In this document: piece after piece, positions 58,535 to 64,000 of the stretch
How positions within the stretch are numbered: the stretch's first letter is position 1
How the letters are laid out: every line of letters starts with the position of its first letter
Assembly (NCBI GenBank): GCA_023974075.1
Contig: CM043798.1
Span: forward strand, 6,980,173-7,044,172
Reading direction: 5' to 3'
DNA from: Chaenocephalus aceratus
Lineage: Eukaryota; Chordata; Actinopteri; Perciformes; Channichthyidae
DNA: 64,000 bases
The notes under the pieces: generated by a model
The model's database searches: none
Told to the model about the DNA's origin: nothing
Seen by the model: only the letters and a program-made list of their open reading frames with translations
Program-made: the position numbers and the translations under genes

Positions 58535-59285
58535 GGGTTGGGTATCGTTTGAATTTCCACGATTCTGATTCCGATTCCGATTCTACTTTTCGATTCCGGT
58601 TCTTAACGGTTCTCAATTCCGATGCTTTGAGGGGCAGGATAAAAAAATGATACATGCTTCTTCCACCAAAAAAAATTACATTTATTCGAGAAACATTTAC
58701 ACAGGTTAGTTTACAGTAATATTCACATTAATCAGTCTGTTTATATTCACTGCTATGTAACTGTAACCTGAGAACCACTGAAGCTACAACAGTCCAACTT
58801 TTAAAGAACAGTTCTTGTTGAGAAAAACAAGCATATCTGCCTTCTCACGCATACCGGGAAGAAATGTTTGAATATTTTAAAGTAAAATGCTTCAATCTGG
58901 TGCACTTTAAGCACAATTACTAGAGACTAGATCTAGGGGCTACAACTCTAAACACCCATATGAAACAGATCGGTTTACATTTAAGAATCAAATAAGTATG
59001 TGAACATAACCAGTAACCTACCATAGCCAATAACAAATACATGTAACTTATTTTATTTTTGTTGTTCATTCATATCTTATTTTACTATTTTATTTATGCA
59101 TATTTTTTTATCTCCAGTTTAAAACGATATGTCTGGTTTACTGTCCTATAGTATACATTGGAATGATTTCAAACCTGTTTAGTATAATATTTAGAAAGGA
59201 GTGCCTTGGAAATATGTGTTTACATAAATTGTGATCAAAACATTTGAGACCCACTGAGATAACTTAGACTAAACATTTGTTTTCC
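58535..59285. mobile_element. MITE with GGTTGGGTATCG end
   Basis: Starts GGTTGGGTATCGTTTGAATT, continues with reiterated GATTCCGATTC and TTCCGGTTCTTAACGGTTCT. An older relative lies at 3811. Interior 58875-59275 is related to 28125-28320 (CAATCTGGTGCACTTT, ACTGAGATAACTTAG). Right end not defined. Confidence 0.6.
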
Positions 59286-59489
59286 CTCCCAGAGCTGTCA
59301 GCACGGCGCTTCCACAGATCTGGCACCCTAGGCGAACATCTATAACGCCAGTGCGACGGGCCAGCCCTGTTCTCAGGTTACACTGTAGGAAGTGTAGGTA
59401 CAACGCTACATTTCCCGCCCCGCCGCAGTCATACAGTAGGCTACGGAACCCATCCCTACGTGAGTGTGCTGTAATCTTCCGGGTGACTA

Positions 59490-59697
59490 ACAAAGAACTG
59501 CTAACAGAGCACTTATATACTAATAAAGGACTGGCTTATCTAAAGCCAGTTGAGTAGCACTTGAAACGATTGGCTCTTTGAAACCTGATGTTCTTCTATG
59601 ATTCTGTTTTCTTCAAGGTTGTGTCTTCCTGGTCGAATGTACTTATTGTAAGTCGCTTTGGATAAAAGCGTCAGCTAAATGCAATGTAATGTAATGT
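59490..59697 (+). mobile_element. L2-like LINE, 3' end only
   Basis: Aligns with 47937-48125: CACTTATATACTAATAAAGG, ACTGGCTTATCTAAAGCCAG, TTGAGTAGCACTTGAAA and the tail GTAAGTCGCTTTGGATAAAA, GCGTCAGCTAAATGCAATG with a TAATG reiteration. A 5'-truncated insertion. Confidence 0.93.
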
Positions 59698-60434
59698 GTA
59701 TTGTCGTTTGGCTTTCCGGATGCCACTGGTTAGGTCAGCCCTGGCTGCTCTGAGAACAGCTGGATTGCCCTCTCTGAAGGCGATGCGAGATGGAGTTCAT
59801 GACTTTATGAGCTGTTCATGAGCACTCATGAAACATTCATGAACAACTCATTATATGTTCACTTGTCATGTTCATGAACCGAAATTCTTAAAATGCTCAT
59901 GAACCATTTTAAAGAGCAGTTCATGACATTGTTATGAACATTGTTCATTCATATAAAGTTCCTGTTTTGCTCATGACAGACCTTTATGAGCAATTTATGA
60001 ACTTTTCATGATCCAGCCAATCACAAAATTATAATTAAAACCCCAAAAAGTTTGCATGAGCATTTCATGAACTTTTCATGACTATTAGCATTTCATGAAT
60101 TTTGGATGATTGTGGCAAGTTCAGAATATTTTTGAATATTCATGGGCATTTTATGAACTTTTGATGATCAGTGTGATGATTTTAAAGACCTCTTGAATAT
60201 TCATCTACTATTTGAACATTTCTTTATTTTTTAAAACTTTTAATCTTAAAACAAAACAATAGTGAATTTGAAACTGAACATTATCTGTATTTATTTTGGT
60301 GACATTCATATCATTTTATGGTTTATCTGTACTGTTTGAGAAGCAGTACGAGGAAGTAGCGCCAAGGTGGAACCTTTGGCAGGTGAGCGGTGACATCTGG
60401 GTTATTTTAGGGGGGACACTTCCACCCCCTCCTC

Positions 60435-60504
60435 AGAAGCAATCCAGACAATCAACCGGATCCTGTGTATAATTATTGCTGCTGCACTTTTCTGTTTTCT
60501 ACAG
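60435..60504 (+). repeat. 70-bp direct repeat, copy 1
   Basis: Starts AGAAGCAATCCAGACAATCA and ends GTTTTCTACAG; the copy at 61026-61095 differs at two adjacent bases (CA/TG). Confidence 0.95.
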
Positions 60505-61025
60505 GTCAGTACATGATGAAAATGATCGATGTTAACTTGTGTGAATTAGATATGATGTTGGAGATGTTTAGGAGAGTGTGTCAGAAAGTTTTGAGCATGT
60601 TTGACATAGTAACGGTATTTTAAAAATACTAAACTGTCGGCAACAATAGATGCCATTTTCGCGGGCTTCAGCCGCGCCTGGGTAAATGTGACCTGAGCGA
60701 AGGCTCGCAGGCAGGTTAGCTGCTGCGCACGGGTATGCGCAGCTTTTGTTTACCTGAGTGAGGTCTTGCAGGCACATTGCCTTGTTTTTTGTTTATTAAC
60801 ATTGACAGTGTATTTTTGTGATCTCCATAATGTGTTATATTTGGTAAAGATAGATATATTGATAGAAAGTATTATTTGATAGCGTTATGTGTTTATATTG
60901 ACGATGTTGAATTTTTCCTTGAGATACAGTAATTGACTGTGACAGACGGATAACTTAAATGGAGAAATGTGATGTTTGTAAAGTACAGCTATTTGAATGT
61001 AACTGTGTACTTTGCATTTTGAATA

Positions 61026-61095
61026 AGAAGCAATCCAGATGATCAACCGGATCCTGTGTATAATTATTGCTGCTGCACTTTTCTGTTTTCTACAG
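61026..61095 (+). repeat. 70-bp direct repeat, copy 2
   Basis: Same as 60435-60504, 591 bases apart. Both end in a splice-acceptor-like TTTTCTACAG. Confidence 0.95.
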
Positions 61096-61217
61096 AAATC
61101 ATTTATTGTTGCTGTGGTACCCAAGCTTTGGGACCCGTTACACATCTTTGTGCAGCTGAGTGTCAAGAACTGTGCTTCAAATAGTGATAGGATTAATTGT
61201 AGTGCTCCACCTGTATA

Positions 61218-61270
61218 CATGTATGTTTGTATGTTTGTTTGTTTGTTTGTTTGTTTGTTTGTTTGTTTGT
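61218..61270. repeat. TTTG microsatellite
   Basis: (TTTG)n, preceded by a few TATG steps. Confidence 0.95.
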
Positions 61271-61920
61271 TAATTTGAGTAAAGTTCCATTGTGATTGAC
61301 ATAATTTCTATGGTTGCCAATTGACCCACAGTCAATGGTTCATGAACAGTTCATAGCCAGCCATTGAATTATATTCAGTGACTGGGTATGAACTGTTCAT
61401 GAAGTTGTTATGAACAGTTCTTGATATGTTCATGAACAATTCTTGAAATGTTCTTGGTTGAATATCCCTACACACTCACTGAAAACTCCATTTCATGAAT
61501 TGTTCATGAACCTGCCTATAACCATATTCCATGAATTGTTCATGAACCATTCCAGCACAGGAGTTTCATGAGTAGTTCATGAACTGCCCTAGTGCCATTT
61601 AATGTTCATGCACATTTCATGAACAGTTCATCAACTTTGTTATGAGCTGTTTATGAGCTGTTCATGAATATGGTTCACTGATATTCCATGAACTTTTCAT
61701 GACAAGTTCATGAACAGTTCACTATCATCTCACTGGGGGTTGCGGACCTCAGCAGCCTGTGGACCTCTCCTGTCAGCCATGGCTTCTGGTTGGCCCTGAT
61801 GGTGATGGATCTGGTGTGGGTCACATCCTCAATGCATTTGGTGATGTAGCCTGTAACAGTTTATGTATATTCCTGGATGTTGGTGGTGTTGTTGTACACA
61901 AGACCGTTCCAAGTTCACAC

Positions 61921-62814
61921 TGCTAGCAGTTTGCAGCGGTTGCATGAATAGAAAGCAGCAGAGGCCATTCTTCACACAGCCATTCTGACCACATTTAACA
62001 TCTTTGTTCGGGTCTCAACTGAATATTTAATTAACAAACACGTCTTTAGACCCGGGTTAGAGAATAGCTGATAAATAAAGGGTTTCAAATGGCTGCCTGT
62101 TCACTGAGCACTTAATGGTTCTTTCAGGGAGACCTGTCCTTGTTGGGTTGTGTTTTATGGTCAGATGAAAGTTGTGCAGGGAGAAAATGCCATATGGGCT
62201 CTGTGCCAGGGGCTGGTGCCTCACACCAGGATGTGATGAGAAACTTGGTGGGAGAAGGGGTCTGAGGCGAGGAGGGGCTGCCTTTCAACGAGCCACTTCC
62301 ATGGAGATGCAGCTGGGCCAAACAATACTTCCAACAGGGGACAAACAAAAGGTGAGGGGGCTGTCTGACTAGCTCATTACTGGAAGCCCAGCAGCACCAA
62401 CAAACTGCTGAGATCAGCTCTTTTGGGCCGCCAGTGAGAGCCCCGCTAATCTGCTTGTGGTGTTAATGAGAGTTGTTGAGAATAAATCCTCTCTCATGGG
62501 ATTGGCAGTGTTGTTGCTGTTTGCTCTGTTGCCTGGGAAATAAACACATCACTGAAAACAGCAGGCTGTAGATTGTATGCGATTTTCATTTTTGACTAAG
62601 ACCTCAAAACTGGGCATGATTTCTGATACTTGCCTTTTTTGTTTAAACACAAGTTTTAATAGTATAATATCATGTCAAATTATACTGGGTGCTGTAATCA
62701 CTCATCTGGTTACATTATTACATTGACCACCACACCCCCGACCCAAAATAAAGGACGTATTATTGGCTTCCCCTAATTTTTTCCCCACGCCACGCTACTG
62801 AACAGCATCGGTCT
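61921..62814. other. intergenic DNA, no recognisable gene
   Basis: A GC-richer block (62100-62470) has short open frames with no recognisable motif. Part of 61921-62000 may still be LINE E. Confidence 0.45.
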
Positions 62815-64000
62815 TTATGTCTTTATTAGGATCCCCATTAGCACTAGCATTGGCTATTCTTCCTGGGGTCCTCACACACTCAAAACATACATACAACAAA
62901 ATTAAAACAAAACAAAACAAAACAAAACAAAGCAATTTACAGTGAAAAATAAAATGGTCATCCAATTATCGCCATCCTAAGGCCAAACAAAAGTAAATAC
63001 AAATAAGTGTACATAATAATATATGCATAGATAGCCACAGGCACAGTTCAAATGTACTTTGTAATACTTAAATATTTTTTTTAGCAACCTTTTGAAATGT
63101 ACTTGAGAATTTTCCTGAATTATATGAACCGGTAAAGAGTTCCAGCTGATCATGGCTCTGTACATGACTGTTTTCTGTCCCATATTTGATTTAGATTTGG
63201 GGAATACAAACCTTCCTTCTATTGTATGTCGTGTTTGATAGTTATGTTGTACATATTGCGCTATAAACCTTTGTGATAATATATCTGGTGAGTGAGTCAC
63301 TGTAATATTTATGACAAAATGTAATAAAATATAAGTTGACCTCTGTCTGACAGTTAACCATTTCAGTGTCTCCAGCATTTCAGTGACTCTGGTTCTGTAG
63401 GAGCACTGCAGTGCACATTGTGCTGCCTTATTTTGTGCTACTTGTAGTTTGTTTAAATCTTTTTCAGCAGCACTAGACCATATAACCAAACAATAATCAA
63501 GCTGCGACAGAACCAAAGCATCCAAAACTTGTCTACTGACATCCATAGGCAAATATTTTACAATTATTTTTACAAGTGACAGACCCCTTCCCATTTTACA
63601 TACAACACTATCAATTTGTTTAGACCAAGATAATTTATGTTGTCTCCTTGACCTGTTCAATTTCAATATGGTTTAAATGTAGTTGCAATTTTGGTTCACC
63701 TTTTAACTGATGATTTGATCCTATTAATAACGATTTAGTTTTTCCCGCATTAAGTACCAACTTATTATTTATGACCCACTCTGATATCAGTAGTAGATCT
63801 TTATTCATAACATTTGTCAACTCTCTTGTAGTTGATGCTGCATAATATATTGTTGAGTCATCTGCATACATTACAATTTTAGCTTTTTCTAACACTAATG
63901 GGAGGTCATTTGTAAAAATAGAAAATAAAAGTGGTCCCAAACAACTACCCTGAGGTACTCCACAAGTGACTGTTTTCATCTTTGAGAGACTTCCATTAAA
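62815..64000 (-). mobile_element. LINE D 3' half, minus strand, runs off the window
   Basis: On the minus strand a frame from 63979 holds CGVPQGSCLGPLLFSIFTND, VMYADDSTIYY (RT catalytic site) and NNKLVLNAGKTKSLLIG. It overlaps a second frame (63666-62977) that carries HKLSWSKQIDSVVCKMGRGL, LDALVLSQLDYCLVIWSSAA and SWNSLPVHI, so one frameshift near 63640 breaks it. The 3' UTR has AAAAC repeats (62908-62936 on +) and, on the minus strand, GGACCCCAGGAAGAATAGCC and GGGGATCCTAATAAAG at the end. Jockey-superfamily type. Confidence 0.87.

Larger units (their letters stand above)
59782..61735. mobile_element. 2 kb element with TTCATGAA-type subterminal arrays
   Basis: Both flanks (59790-60170 and 61330-61725) are dense in TTCATGAA, GTTCATGAAC and one-base variants, a palindrome. 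The outer ends are related in inverse: GAGATGGAGTTCATGA at the left, and GAGATGATAGTGAACTG on the minus strand at the right. It interrupts LINE E. The interior has a 70-bp direct duplication and a TTTG microsatellite and no long coding frame. Non-autonomous DNA element; superfamily unknown. Confidence 0.7.
59699..61920 (-). mobile_element. LINE E fragment, split by the TTCATGAA-rich element
   Basis: On the minus strand, 61920-61736 reads [20 protein letters not shown] and [18 protein letters not shown]; after the inserted element, 59780-59699 reads IAFREGNPAVLRAARADLTS and GIRKAKRQY. These are consecutive parts of the linker between endonuclease and reverse transcriptase in a common fish LINE. 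Each part alone is too short for the usual gene callers. Confidence 0.75.

Noticed and set aside
61039..61278. Exon-like frame after TTTTCTACAG
   Set aside because: The frame runs into a TTTG microsatellite and has no conserved motif; kept only as a comment on the 70-bp duplication.
62172..62372. Open frames in the GC-richer block near 62.2 kb
   Set aside because: Frames open on both strands with no motif; composition effect.

Overview
The window is genomic DNA from a ray-finned fish, most likely a percomorph teleost. The signs are a multi-exon vertebrate gene with GT-AG introns, teleost-type transposons (Tc1, hAT, TTAA-target THAP elements, L2-like LINEs, a tRNA-derived SINE) and AT-rich intergenic DNA full of microsatellites. 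The species cannot be named from this sequence.

Positions 480-20766 (+) hold the only host gene I can recognise: the 3' part of usp25, a ubiquitin-specific protease. I place 12 constitutive exons and one probable alternative (muscle-type) exon. Reading through the constitutive exons gives 627 codons, but only if one extra base at about 14261 is discounted. The 5' part, including the catalytic cysteine region, lies to the left of the window. The introns hold a PIF/Harbinger-like fragment at the left edge, a MITE, a SINE, a 3 kb hAT element with a second element nested in it, a 2.35 kb minisatellite of exactly 69 x 34 bp, a TTAA-flanked MITE, a 39-bp-type minisatellite resembling a CTCF-site array, and two copies of a TACTT-rich repeat. 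The 3' UTR ends near a poly(A) signal at 21339.

From about 22.5 to 48.1 kb the DNA is a stack of mobile elements inserted in one another. A TTAA-bounded element (23382-27020) contains a Tc1 element, which itself contains a TTAA MITE, and separately an L2-like LINE fragment. A LINE on + (27.4-31.8 kb) is split by another TTAA element. A LINE on - (36.9-32.8 kb) is split by an L2 3' end. A second, fuller copy of the large TTAA element (38963-42750) carries a THAP-domain gene and, convergently, a decayed gene resembling the C-terminal domain of P2X7. After this come a LINE 3' fragment, a small Ty3/gypsy-type element with intact 5-bp target duplications but almost no 5' LTR and no pol, and an L2-like LINE.

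From 48 to 64 kb there is an apparently solo LTR and then a decayed multi-exon gene (51.4-57.3 kb). That gene joins a probable RNase H-fold transposase-like region to a Ulp1-type SUMO protease domain and a C-terminal PHD finger. Further right are degenerate tandem repeats, a MITE, an L2 3' end, a 2 kb element built from TTCATGAA-type motifs inserted in a LINE, and a LINE that runs off the right edge. The two clusters most worth following are the TTAA element with its THAP and P2X7-like genes, and the transposase-like/Ulp1/PHD gene.
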